Below, in pieces: positions 1-7,028 of a DNA stretch of 8,378 bases. The translations under genes were made by a program, and so were the position numbers. Each line of letters begins with the position of its first letter. Position 1 is the stretch's first letter. The notes below the pieces were generated by a model that did not search any database, was not told the origin of the DNA, and saw only the letters and a list, made by a program, of their open reading frames with translations. This DNA is from Bacteroidaceae bacterium (lineage in GTDB: Bacteria; Bacteroidota; Bacteroidia; Bacteroidales; Bacteroidaceae): NCBI GenBank assembly GCA_017472905.1, contig JAFUNW010000176.1, positions 1 through 8,378 of the forward strand, read 5' to 3'.

Positions 1-49
1 CCATGCCTTTTAAGCTATTAATGATAAAATGAATCCGTTTAAACTTTCA

Positions 50-694
50 TTAGAAGATATAGGCAACAGACACTTTCCATGTTTTGTTTTTGGCTGTGAA
101 TGCTCCCCAAGCAGCATTGGAGACTTGTCCCAAATTGCCATCTTGGATTCCGTCATATTCAGCAGTGTCGCCCAACGGGATGTTGTAAACAACACCGGCT
201 TGAATGTGTTTTATCAACTTCACGCCCACGCCGAGGTTCAAACTTAATTGTGACTTCTTGAACGGTTTTGACGCATAGTCCATCCAATGATATTTATCGC
301 TTGACAAACTGAATGCAAATTGCGGTCCGGCTGCAGCGTATACCGAAGCCAGACTACCCAATCCGATTGTATATTTCAAGTTGATAGGAATTTCGATTGC
401 ATGGTTCTTCAACGTTTCTTCCGCATTGTTATCTTCTACGAATGATATACCGGTTTGTGAATAGAGCAACGCGCCGTCTACACCCAATCCTACAACGGGA
501 AGTGTAAATTCTGCCATCGGTCCGATAAAGAAGCCGGTAAAGTTTTTGGCATCAAAATTACTTTTTGTATCGCTGAAATCAACTTTCGACAAATTCAAAC
601 CTCCTTTGATACCCCATTTAAATTGTGCTTGTGCCGGAGAAGCAACGAACAGTAAGCTCAAAACCACGAGTAATGCACTAAAAATCTTTTTCAT
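50..694 (-). CDS. Small outer-membrane beta-barrel protein (PorT-like/porin family, PF13568 type)
   Basis: The 214-residue protein has a clear signal peptide (MKKIFSALLVVLSLLFVASP) with a likely cut after AQA at residue 23. The mature form starts QFKWGIKGGLNLSKVDF, the typical first strand of the small outer-membrane beta-barrel family often labelled porin family or PorT family in Bacteroidota. Alternating strands with aromatic girdles follow (FTGFFIGPMAEFTLP, LASVYAAAGPQFAFSLS, LNLGVGVKLIKHIQAGVVYNIPLG). The chain ends KTWKVSVAYIF, with the C-terminal phenylalanine expected of a BAM-assembled barrel. True PorT is a T9SS component, but this large family has many unrelated members and I cannot assign it to PorT from the sequence. 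It has its own promoter and starts 131 bp after porN. A purine-rich AAGGA lies just before the ATG. Confidence 0.85.
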   Translation of the reverse strand: MKKIFSALLVVLSLLFVASPAQAQFKWGIKGGLNLSKVDFSDTKSNFDAKNFTGFFIGPMAEFTLPVVGLGVDGALLYSQTGISFVEDNNAEETLKNHAIEIPINLKYTIGLGSLASVYAAAGPQFAFSLSSDKYHWMDYASKPFKKSQLSLNLGVGVKLIKHIQAGVVYNIPLGDTAEYDGIQDGNLGQVSNAAWGAFTAKNKTWKVSVAYIF

Positions 695-721
695 AAGTCC
701 TTGTTTTTAAATTTATGTCCG

Positions 722-754
722 CAAATATAGTTAAATTCTTCTTATTTAAACAAA
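722..754 (-). promoter_or_regulatory. Bacteroidota-type promoter for the downstream beta-barrel gene
   Basis: On the minus strand, TTTG (754-751) is followed after 21 bp by TATATTTG (729-722), a full match to the fixed positions of TTTG-N19-21-TAnnTTTG. Transcription would start near 715, leaving a leader of about 20 nt before the ATG at 694. It lies in the A/T-rich 131-bp gap after porN. It indicates that the last gene in the window is transcribed separately, although read-through from the por operon is not excluded because no strong terminator is seen. Confidence 0.65.
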
Positions 755-825
755 ATATTCAGAACATTGTTGAGTTTTATAGGAAAAAAGTTTGAATTCT
801 ATTGATTTCTCTGGATATTTTATGG

Positions 826-1884
826 TTAACGGCGTTGACGGCGTACCGACATACGTGGTTGAGCCGAAGAGCTTTTCTTTTCTTTTTTCTCTTTCACAAC
901 TTTCTTCTCTTCGCTCTTTTCTTCTGTATCTTCGTTATCCGTACTTCCTCGTGAAACTCTGCGCGTTTTCTTTTCTTTTTTCTTTTCAGAATCTACCGCA
1001 GTGGTGTCTGCCGGTTCTTCCTTTTTGGGAGCTTCCCACAAGCCACGTTCAAAAGCAATCAACTGGTCTTCTATTCGTTTTTGTTCTTTGGCTACGGCAC
1101 TGTCAGTTTCGCAATATTGGGCAATTGTACGGTTGCGCAAGTTCGTTGTTTTGTAGATATCCCCTTTGTATCGGTGTGTTACGAAGAAGTCGTTGATGCT
1201 CATGTTCGAAGCATTGTTGTAGCTGCTGCTCATCACCCCCATTCGTTCCAGATAAGGGCTGACCTCGTCATAATTAATCCAGAACATGGGGTATTTGGTT
1301 GCTTGTTCTGAAAAACCGTCATCGCGATGCAATACCGGACACAAGGCTACGACCCGAGTCTGATAAGTTGCAGTCCGCTGATCGTAGAATGAACTTTCCT
1401 TAATATAATAGCTCAACACTTCCGAAGAGGGTATGTCGCTGTTGTCAACAACAAGTTTTTTGTCCTTCTCTTCATACAGCACATGGAAGCGGTCTAACAA
1501 GTCGGTAACTTTCACCTTATTCTCCGAAGTCATGACTTCCGTTCCGTCCAAACGATATTCATAAGCAGGAATTTCGTCATTCAGCAACAGCTTGAACAAT
1601 AATGTGAACAGGTTCATTTGGTTACCCATTGGTTCCACCGGATAATAGAGTACGGCATTCTGTTCTTTCTCCAAATCCAATGTACGATAGATGTCGCGTT
1701 TCCATACGACTTCACCCGGAACGGGAGTATTCACGTTGTATTGAAGCTTTGCACGCTCTGAAAGCGAAGGTGCGGAAGCCTCTTTCTTTGCAGCTTCCTT
1801 AGCCTTGGCCCTGCGAAGAGGGGGCTGGGCGGCAACTTGTAAAGCCAGACAAGTTGCCATTGCTATAAATAGAATTCGTTTCAT
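826..1884 (-). CDS. porN: PorN/GldN, T9SS periplasmic ring protein
   Basis: The 352-residue protein has a signal peptide (KRILFIAMATCLALQVAA, likely cut near residues 19-20) and an Ala/Lys-rich N-terminal segment (23-37). The conserved GldN body runs from about 50 to 283. Recognisable stretches are VVWKRDIYRTLDLEKEQNAV (59-78), YYPVEPMGNQMNLFTLLFKL (80-99), YIKESSFYDQRT (160-171) and the closing QLIAFERGLWEAP (274-286). GldN proteins generally end close to such a Leu-Trp-Glu motif. Here about 68 more residues follow, almost all K, E, R, S, D or T (for example SEKKKEKKTRRVSRGS and KKVVKEKKEKK). PorN binds PorK and with it forms the outer-membrane-associated ring; the PorM tip contacts this complex. 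It is the last gene of the operon, 47 bp after porM. No convincing terminator follows its TAA at 828-826. Confidence 0.93.
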   Translation of the reverse strand: MKRILFIAMATCLALQVAAQPPLRRAKAKEAAKKEASAPSLSERAKLQYNVNTPVPGEVVWKRDIYRTLDLEKEQNAVLYYPVEPMGNQMNLFTLLFKLLLNDEIPAYEYRLDGTEVMTSENKVKVTDLLDRFHVLYEEKDKKLVVDNSDIPSSEVLSYYIKESSFYDQRTATYQTRVVALCPVLHRDDGFSEQATKYPMFWINYDEVSPYLERMGVMSSSYNNASNMSINDFFVTHRYKGDIYKTTNLRNRTIAQYCETDSAVAKEQKRIEDQLIAFERGLWEAPKKEEPADTTAVDSEKKKEKKTRRVSRGSTDNEDTEEKSEEKKVVKEKKEKKSSSAQPRMSVRRQRR

Positions 1885-1911
1885 ACCTTATATATTATAG
1901 TCAAACCAAAT

Positions 1912-1926
1912 CTCTTGATTCAAGAG
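1912..1926 (-). other. Small stem-loop between porM and porN
   Basis: CTCTTG and CAAGAG form a perfect 6-bp inverted repeat around ATT, beginning 6 nt after the porM stop. On the plus strand it is followed by TGTTTTTATT, which resembles a terminator. On the transcribed minus strand the hairpin is preceded by AATAAAAACA and followed by ATTTGGTTTG, so it is not a classical terminator for porM. It could weaken read-through into porN, protect the 3' end of upstream mRNA, or be incidental. The porM-porN gap (47 bp) is the longest in the operon and holds no clear TAnnTTTG element. Confidence 0.3.
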
Positions 1927-1931
1927 TGTTT

Positions 1932-3503
1932 TTATTGTATCTTCACTTCCAAAGCAGCAGGAAGTTGTCGCTCTATTCCGTCAGGTCCTATAGCTTTTAC
2001 TCCGGTAATGAAGAATCGTTTGCCTCGTGACAATTTACGGAACATATTCTTTTGTCTGGCAGAGAAAGCGGCACCTTGTGCTACCTCGTTTACTGCGTTG
2101 CCCATGTTATCGAAGAAAAGTGTTTCAAAACTGATAACTCGGAAACCGATATTCAACAGACCATCGTCAATGGCAGCTACGATTCCTTCTGCAGCCAATA
2201 ACTGTGCTTTCGGAAGGGCCATTCCACCACCGCGATAACGTTGCATGTTTCCGTCAGCATCCTTATACTCGATAAAAGGCATTGGGTCTGGCAACGAACG
2301 TACTCTGAACTTATATTCAGCCATCACCTGACTGCGTCCTTCCATTTCAGCCGATACTGTTATAACGGCATCTTGTCCGATTGTTGTAGGACGGGCGATA
2401 TAGCCTCCCTCTGCCGGCTTCAAGGTTCCGTTAGACATGGTGGCACGTATTCGGTTGTTCGGAACTCCGGGTACAGATATGCTGATAGGGTTGTCATATC
2501 CTGCATACAACACATTCATGAGTGTGGCAGATACGGTTGCCGAAGGTTCTACTACGGTATACTTCTGAGAAAAGTCGCGGCGCAACATCTCTCCATTGCC
2601 GTGATCCAGTTCCATATAACCATTCAATGTAAATTCTCCGGTAGAGGAGCAGACTGTTTCGTAGATACCCGTTTCACTGTCGAAAGGTTTCCCATCGATA
2701 TAAATAGCAGGGCGTTGGGTTGAGTCTACGGCAGCCAAGATGATGCGTGCGCTGAATTTACTGCCACGTACAACGCTTTGTGAGTTTGGAATGACAAACG
2801 CATCTACCAGATTGACGCGCAAGTCGCCCACATCGATATTCTTTTCGAGCGTATGCAATACCTCTCCTTCTGCATAGCGTACATCGCTTTGCAATTTGGT
2901 TAGCAAGGTAATGGCCGCTGCCACAGGCATGTTTTCAAACATGTATTCCTGCCAGTTTTTCCCCATCAGTACGGCTGTACGGGGAACTTCTGTACTTAGA
3001 TTGTCATTAATGATTCGTTTTTGTACGGTGTCTGAAACCATCTTCAATATCTCTTCGCGATAATCATTGATGGCTTTGTATAGTTTTTCACCCTTTCCGG
3101 TAACGGGAGCCAGCATGACGGTCGTAGCAGCTTCCAGGTCTTCCCGGTTTGAAATGTTCCGTACATCTCCTTCTTTGCCATCAGCAGTTTTAACAATGCG
3201 AACTTTCAGTTCTTCTGCCAAATTATAAAGAGAGTCGGATATCAACTTCACATATTGCGCCCGTTCGTTCCATTCGCCTGCTTTCTCCGGATTCTTTGTC
3301 ATGTAGTCTGCAAAATTTTGGTAAATAGCCTGATTTTGCATGGAAGCGTTGGCGGTAGAGCGATTCAGACTTTCGTCAACCAACGAGAAGCCGTTCAATA
3401 CATCCGATGATACATTCAGTGCCAGCATAGCTAACAGCACCAAATACATCAGATTAATCATCTTCTGACGCGGGCTTTCTCCTTTGTGATTATTTCCTGT
3501 CAT
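1932..3503 (-). CDS. porM: PorM/GldM, T9SS motor shaft protein
   Basis: The 523-residue protein begins with a short cytoplasmic stretch carrying PRQKMINLMY, then one membrane helix at about 16-33 (LMYLVLLAMLALNVSS). This is the highly conserved GldM opening. A largely helical first periplasmic domain follows (about 36-220), then three beta domains. Their likely beginnings are near 230 (NLVDAFVIPNSQSVVRGSKF), near 318 (VEPSATVSATLMNVLYAGYDNP) and near 402 (RSLPDPMPFIEY). The length matches the known family (about 515-520). GldM homodimers span the periplasm, with the helix inside the PorL pentamer and the tip touching the PorK/PorN ring, and so pass rotation to the outer membrane. The ATG lies 8 bp after the porL TAG, and a purine-rich AGGGTAGG overlaps that stop. 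This suggests coupled translation of the two motor subunits. The TAA stop is 47 bp before porN. Confidence 0.95.
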   Translation of the reverse strand: MTGNNHKGESPRQKMINLMYLVLLAMLALNVSSDVLNGFSLVDESLNRSTANASMQNQAIYQNFADYMTKNPEKAGEWNERAQYVKLISDSLYNLAEELKVRIVKTADGKEGDVRNISNREDLEAATTVMLAPVTGKGEKLYKAINDYREEILKMVSDTVQKRIINDNLSTEVPRTAVLMGKNWQEYMFENMPVAAAITLLTKLQSDVRYAEGEVLHTLEKNIDVGDLRVNLVDAFVIPNSQSVVRGSKFSARIILAAVDSTQRPAIYIDGKPFDSETGIYETVCSSTGEFTLNGYMELDHGNGEMLRRDFSQKYTVVEPSATVSATLMNVLYAGYDNPISISVPGVPNNRIRATMSNGTLKPAEGGYIARPTTIGQDAVITVSAEMEGRSQVMAEYKFRVRSLPDPMPFIEYKDADGNMQRYRGGGMALPKAQLLAAEGIVAAIDDGLLNIGFRVISFETLFFDNMGNAVNEVAQGAAFSARQKNMFRKLSRGKRFFITGVKAIGPDGIERQLPAALEVKIQ

Positions 3504-3511
3504 ACAGTAGC

Positions 3512-4327
3512 CTACCCTTTAAGGTTATTGATGTTCATGTTGGTGGTCATTGCCTCCAGCATACGAGTATACACAGCATTCAACTCCTCGATGCGTTTGA
3601 CCATCTTGCGATTCTCTTCGTTTATTTGGTCTATGGTAGCCATTTGAGCACTGACTGTACGGAATTGCAGTTCATACATGGCGTTCAGTCCTGTAATGTT
3701 TCGGTTCATTATACCCATCTCCTCCGTCTCGCCGGTCATGAGCTCAGCTTGTTTAGCTACTTTCTCCAGTGTCTCTGTTAATTTCTGCAATTGTTCCACA
3801 TAGTTGGCTGTAGCCTCTTCCATTTCAGTCGTAAAAGGTTGTCCGCCGATTGGACCGCCTGCATATCCACCACCACCGCCAAGCACAATGGGAGCTGCAT
3901 TACCCGAATCACCGGTAGTTGTTGCTCCTTCTCCTGTTGGGAGATTGTTTCCGCTGATTATACCTCCGCCGACAACGGCCGGTCCGTTACCTCCTGCAAT
4001 AATTACGGTTCCTCCACCGGCTATTCCTCCATTGGGAATGTTTTCTCCGGTTGAATGTTCAGCAGCATCTGCTTCTGCAATCTCTCGCTGAAGTTCTGTG
4101 TCAAATGGTCGGTCGAATCCTGAAATAAAGAATACCAATACTTCAGTGCCCATTCCTAAAAACAACATCAGGTTACCTCCGGGTAAGTGAGTGATTTTAA
4201 ACAATGCACCCAACACAACCACAGCTGCTCCCCAACTGTAGGCATAGTTCATTACGGTTTTGCCGGTTACGCTGTCCATCCAGCGTTGTATTCTTGCCAA
4301 AAAGTTCAATTGCTTTATGCTTGCCAT
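3512..4327 (-). CDS. porL: PorL/GldL, T9SS inner-membrane motor subunit
   Basis: The 271-residue protein has two N-terminal membrane helices: about residues 26-47 (containing SWGAAVVVLGALFKITHLPG) and about 51-71 (NLMLFLGMGTEVLVFFISGFD). Glu62, buried in the second helix, probably corresponds to the glutamate shown to be essential for proton-driven motor function in PorL/GldL. Lys44 at the end of helix 1 may pair with it. GldL and GldM form the 5:2 rotary motor that powers gliding and type IX secretion. The cytoplasmic part starts with an acidic stretch (about 78-95), then an unusual glycine-rich region (99-163) with runs such as GGGTVIIAGG and GGGGGYAGGPIGG. A helical, probably coiled-coil C-terminal segment follows (about 167-268, rich in E, Q, K and L). 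The gene starts 19 bp after porK and ends 8 bp before porM. The total size is somewhat below that of P. gingivalis PorL as I recall it. Confidence 0.95.
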   Translation of the reverse strand: MASIKQLNFLARIQRWMDSVTGKTVMNYAYSWGAAVVVLGALFKITHLPGGNLMLFLGMGTEVLVFFISGFDRPFDTELQREIAEADAAEHSTGENIPNGGIAGGGTVIIAGGNGPAVVGGGIISGNNLPTGEGATTTGDSGNAAPIVLGGGGGYAGGPIGGQPFTTEMEEATANYVEQLQKLTETLEKVAKQAELMTGETEEMGIMNRNITGLNAMYELQFRTVSAQMATIDQINEENRKMVKRIEELNAVYTRMLEAMTTNMNINNLKG

Positions 4328-4334
4328 AGCAGTT

Positions 4335-4341
4335 CTCTCCT
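4335..4341 (-). promoter_or_regulatory. Strong Shine-Dalgarno-like site before porL
   Basis: The minus strand reads AGGAGAG with 7 nt before the porL ATG at 4327. The other genes here have poorer, A/T-rich leaders, as is usual in Bacteroidota, so this is the clearest purine-rich ribosome-binding site in the operon. It lies wholly within the 19-bp gap after the porK stop and supports the chosen porL start. It may help PorL to be made in excess of its neighbours, as would suit a motor with more PorL than PorM; that last point is inference. Confidence 0.5.
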
Positions 4342-4346
4342 ATACC

Positions 4347-5786
4347 TTATCTTTTTTGTTTCTTATTACTGTTTGCCACCTGCGTACGTACACAGCGGAA
4401 TCCGATGTACGAACGGGTCTCGTTCTGATATTCATAATTGCGCCATGCCGAACGGATAAATGTTTCGGGGTCTTTCCACGAGCCGCCTCTTACACTTTTT
4501 TTCTTCATCATGTAAGGATCCTCTTTCGCTGCATTATATTCTAATGTCGGATTTAAGTCGCTCATGGATAGTACACCGGCTTCTGTATAAACAGTGGAAG
4601 TCCATTCAGCCACATTTCCGGCCATGTCATAGAGTCCGTTGGAGTTGGCAGCATAAGTTCCTACACGTGAAGTGATCAGGTTGCCATCTTTCGTGTAGTT
4701 TCCACGAGCCGGTTTGAAGTTTGCATAGAAACATCCGTCTTCCGATTTGCTTCCTTCTTTCTCCCAGGGAAAAGGATTGCCCTCTTTCCCGCGTGCAGCA
4801 TATTCCCATTCTACTTCAGTCGGCAGACGATAACGTTGAATGTATTTGGCCGCGTTGCCTAATCCTTTCAACAGGTAGTCTGTACGCCAGGCACAGAAAG
4901 CGTTGGCTTGTTCCCAGCTAACACCTACGACCGGATAGTCGCTGAAGTTGGGATGATTGAAATAGAGTCGCATATACGATTCGTTCGATGCGTTTTGGAA
5001 ATCGTTGACCCAACAAGTTGTGTCGGGATAGATGTTGATAATATAGGTATGCAAGAAATCGTGCAATCCGCTGAGTGGCCGGGTAATGGTTTCACGGCGG
5101 ATAATTCCCTCATCATCAATGTAAGCGGTATCTTTGGAAATCATGACCACATCATCTTCATTCGCAGTCACGTCTGTGTTTAGGTTGCGTTGTGTCGGGT
5201 CCAGTCTGTTCTTACGCAAGGCAGCCTGTGTATAGTCAAAAATCTCATAGCGATAATTCATTTGCGAAGCATCCAACATCAAAGTTCCGTCTACCGGATG
5301 TTTTTTATAGACACTTTCAATGGCTCTCTGCTCGTCTTCCGAAGGCTTTTTCCAAGGAATCGGCTTTTTCCAATTCAGATACGGGGTAATGGGCTCACCA
5401 AAACGGTCTTCTTCAATCTTGTATGTTTCATCACCACCGTAGTTCGGGTCTGCTAGACGTTCGCGGATAATTGAATCGCGTACCCAATAGACGAATTGTC
5501 GATATTCAGCGTTGGTCACTTCAGTCTCATCCATCCAAAAAGCATCAACAGAAATTTCTTTGGTAGGAATCACTGTTCCCCAAAGGCTGTCGGGTTCGTC
5601 TGCACCCACTTTCAGTGAACCGCGTTCTACCAATATCATGCCATAAGGTGCCGGTTCGCTGACGCTTGTGCCACTAACCCCTGTCAATTCTCCTCCCGAA
5701 GCCATGGCCGAACGGCCGGAACCCATACAAGAGGTAAACAAGACGGTCACAAGCAAACTCAAAACGATAAATCCATTCTTCATCAT
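4347..5786 (-). CDS. porK: PorK/GldK, T9SS ring lipoprotein with an FGE-sulfatase-like domain
   Basis: The 479-residue protein starts with a lipoprotein signal peptide. The lipobox LFTSC puts the lipidated cysteine at residue 20, followed by a Ser/Gly-rich spacer. The rest is a formylglycine-generating-enzyme-like fold: MDETEVTNAEYRQFV (85-99), PVVGVSWEQANAFCAWR (285-301), RLPTEVEWEYAARG (320-333), GLYDMAGNVAEWT (384-396), and VRGGSW to GFRCVR (432-467). A long insert between about 103 and 275 is typical of GldK. Where true FGE enzymes have two catalytic cysteines after the GGS motif, this protein has Asp439 and Ile444. It is thus expected to be structural rather than enzymatic. PorK and PorN form the large periplasmic ring attached to the outer membrane. 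Two adjacent ATG codons (5786 and 5783) make the start ambiguous by one residue. It sits 19 bp after porP and 19 bp before porL. The C-terminus ends in a short basic tail (NKKQKR). Confidence 0.95.
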   Translation of the reverse strand: MMKNGFIVLSLLVTVLFTSCMGSGRSAMASGGELTGVSGTSVSEPAPYGMILVERGSLKVGADEPDSLWGTVIPTKEISVDAFWMDETEVTNAEYRQFVYWVRDSIIRERLADPNYGGDETYKIEEDRFGEPITPYLNWKKPIPWKKPSEDEQRAIESVYKKHPVDGTLMLDASQMNYRYEIFDYTQAALRKNRLDPTQRNLNTDVTANEDDVVMISKDTAYIDDEGIIRRETITRPLSGLHDFLHTYIINIYPDTTCWVNDFQNASNESYMRLYFNHPNFSDYPVVGVSWEQANAFCAWRTDYLLKGLGNAAKYIQRYRLPTEVEWEYAARGKEGNPFPWEKEGSKSEDGCFYANFKPARGNYTKDGNLITSRVGTYAANSNGLYDMAGNVAEWTSTVYTEAGVLSMSDLNPTLEYNAAKEDPYMMKKKSVRGGSWKDPETFIRSAWRNYEYQNETRSYIGFRCVRTQVANSNKKQKR

Positions 5787-5805
5787 ATCTTTATCACTTC
5801 TGCAT

Positions 5806-6768
5806 TTACAGTATTCTTATACTTTTATGTTTATTTTTCCCTTTCTTAAAGAAATCCAAGTTCATCTGGTATCCTACAAACAGATTGTGACTTCCGTTCC
5901 CGGCTCCTATTTCGTTGGTAAAAAGTTCATAAGAGTATCCGAAGTTGACTCCTTGAAACAATGCGCCAATCAAAAAAGTGCAGGAAGTACCCGGACAGTA
6001 TCCCAATCCGCCGTAATAATTCTTCCCATCGTTGGTGTAGACCAATCGGCCGGTTATATCTGTACGGAAAACCACCCCATCGGTCTGTAACATTACAGAG
6101 GGCTGTATCGAAAGAAACGGATTTTTCATCCGAATATTGCCTCCTCCTATAAAATAATAGGTGGGATCTATCTTTATTTCATTGGTTTCGCCCAAAATGA
6201 GGGTTGGGGCATTCAAGTGAGCGACCGATAAGCCGGCATAGAACCAAGGGTGCTCATAATAGAGTCCCAAACCAATGTCTAATCCACTGCCGGTTACTTC
6301 AGAAGTCGGGAATGCAGGGTCGCTGCCTCCGGACTCTTCGCCCAGGTCTACTTTGCTTCCATCAAAACTTTCATTCAGCAGACCTATTTGTAAACCGCCT
6401 CCCAATTGTCCCCCTAAAAGGTGGGTACGAAAAGCATATTGTGCAAAAAAACGTTGATTGGTGAACAGACCGATGCTCTCATTGAAGAATCCAAGTCCGA
6501 CATTGTGTTTCTCGTTAACAAAGACCAGTGGCATATCTGCACCGAAATACATGGTTTTTGCATTGCGGGTAAATCCGCTCAGTTGAGAACTGTACGTTCC
6601 ATTGATATTGAGCTTTTTGGCAAGCCCTGTACAGGCAGGGTTATAAAAAGAGTGCAAAGCCCAATAATGACTGAACTGGGCATCAAATTGGGCTTTTACC
6701 GGACAACATCCCAACCAAAGCAATACCAATAATGGAACGATTCTATGTCTCAACGTGCAAATATTCAT
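5806..6768 (-). CDS. porP: PorP/SprF family type IX secretion outer-membrane protein
   Basis: The 320-residue protein has an N-terminal signal peptide: a basic start (RHR), a hydrophobic core VPLLVLLWLG, and a likely signal peptidase I cut after PVKA at residue 26. The mature protein begins QFDAQFSHYWALHSFYNPA, which is the hallmark opening of the PorP/SprF family. The rest alternates aromatic and glycine-rich segments (for example LGLYYEHPWFYAGLSVAHLNAP and VGLGFFNESIGLFTNQ), as expected of an outer-membrane beta-barrel. The length is within or slightly above the family's usual size of about 300. The ATG at 6768 is fixed by an in-frame TAA only two codons upstream. It is the first gene of the porPKLMN unit and ends 19 bp before porK. 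In Porphyromonas and Flavobacterium, members are needed for T9SS secretion and PorP interacts with PorE and the PorK/N ring. Which substrates this copy serves cannot be told. Confidence 0.92.
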   Translation of the reverse strand: MNICTLRHRIVPLLVLLWLGCCPVKAQFDAQFSHYWALHSFYNPACTGLAKKLNINGTYSSQLSGFTRNAKTMYFGADMPLVFVNEKHNVGLGFFNESIGLFTNQRFFAQYAFRTHLLGGQLGGGLQIGLLNESFDGSKVDLGEESGGSDPAFPTSEVTGSGLDIGLGLYYEHPWFYAGLSVAHLNAPTLILGETNEIKIDPTYYFIGGGNIRMKNPFLSIQPSVMLQTDGVVFRTDITGRLVYTNDGKNYYGGLGYCPGTSCTFLIGALFQGVNFGYSYELFTNEIGAGNGSHNLFVGYQMNLDFFKKGKNKHKSIRIL

Positions 6769-6820
6769 GTCTTAAACATTCTCTTTCTCTTTATTTAATA
6801 AGGTATAGAGAAAAGTTATG

Positions 6821-6852
6821 CAAAGATAAATCAGAATCAGATTCCTCCCAAA
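6821..6852 (-). promoter_or_regulatory. Bacteroidota-type promoter for the por operon
   Basis: On the minus strand, TTTG (6852-6849) is followed after 20 bp by TATCTTTG (6828-6821). This fits the Bacteroides primary-sigma consensus TTTG-N19-21-TAnnTTTG at all fixed positions. Transcription would begin near 6815, giving a 5' leader of about 45 nt before the porP ATG at 6768. It is the only good match I found in the 260 bp between the DUF4906 gene and porP. That supports a transcription unit starting at porP rather than read-through alone. Confidence 0.7.
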
Positions 6853-6962
6853 TAATACGAAAAAAATATGGATATGAAAGCTTTATTCCAACCTCTTCTT
6901 TGGTTGTATAACGTAATTTGTCAACAACTATTGCATATCTGTCTTGAAAAGATGGGGGCTAC

Positions 6963-6975
6963 AGATACAGTATCT
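6963..6975. repeat. Short perfect inverted repeat upstream of porP
   Basis: AGATAC-A-GTATCT is a perfect 6-bp inverted repeat around one central base. It lies about 110 bp upstream of the -33 element of the por promoter and 54 bp downstream of the DUF4906 stop codon. The single-base centre makes it a poor RNA hairpin, so a protein-binding site is the more natural reading. A 6-bp arm can arise by chance, and no regulator is identified. Confidence 0.2.
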
Positions 6976-7028
6976 TCGATATTTGGAGCTGTTTTGTTGT
7001 CATCTACAAAAACTCTGAAGATTGAATT

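Noticed and set aside
28..51. AATGAA/TTCATT inverted repeat flanking GTTTAAAC at the end of the beta-barrel gene, considered as a terminator
   Set aside because: The 6-bp stem is almost all A/T with a 12-nt loop and overlaps the stop codon. It is too weak to call a terminator.
2241..2723. Plus-strand open frame of 160 codons inside porM
   Set aside because: It lies wholly antisense to a well-conserved, full-length porM and its translation has no recognisable features.
3804..4091. Plus-strand proline-rich open frame (runs of PPPPP)
   Set aside because: It is the complement of the glycine-rich segment of porL. The proline runs simply mirror Gly codons, and there is no promoter or separate family resemblance.
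6700..6768. Lipobox in the PorP signal peptide (LWLGCC)
   Set aside because: The residue three before the first Cys is Trp, which does not fit a lipobox, and a good signal peptidase I site (PVKA before QF) follows immediately. A signal peptidase I product is more likely.
6926..7028. In-frame open stretch after the DUF4906 stop codon, considered as a nonsense-interrupted extension
   Set aside because: The protein already ends with the usual RCVRDW motif just before the TAA, and the extension of about 33 codons shows no family motif. It is most likely a chance open frame.
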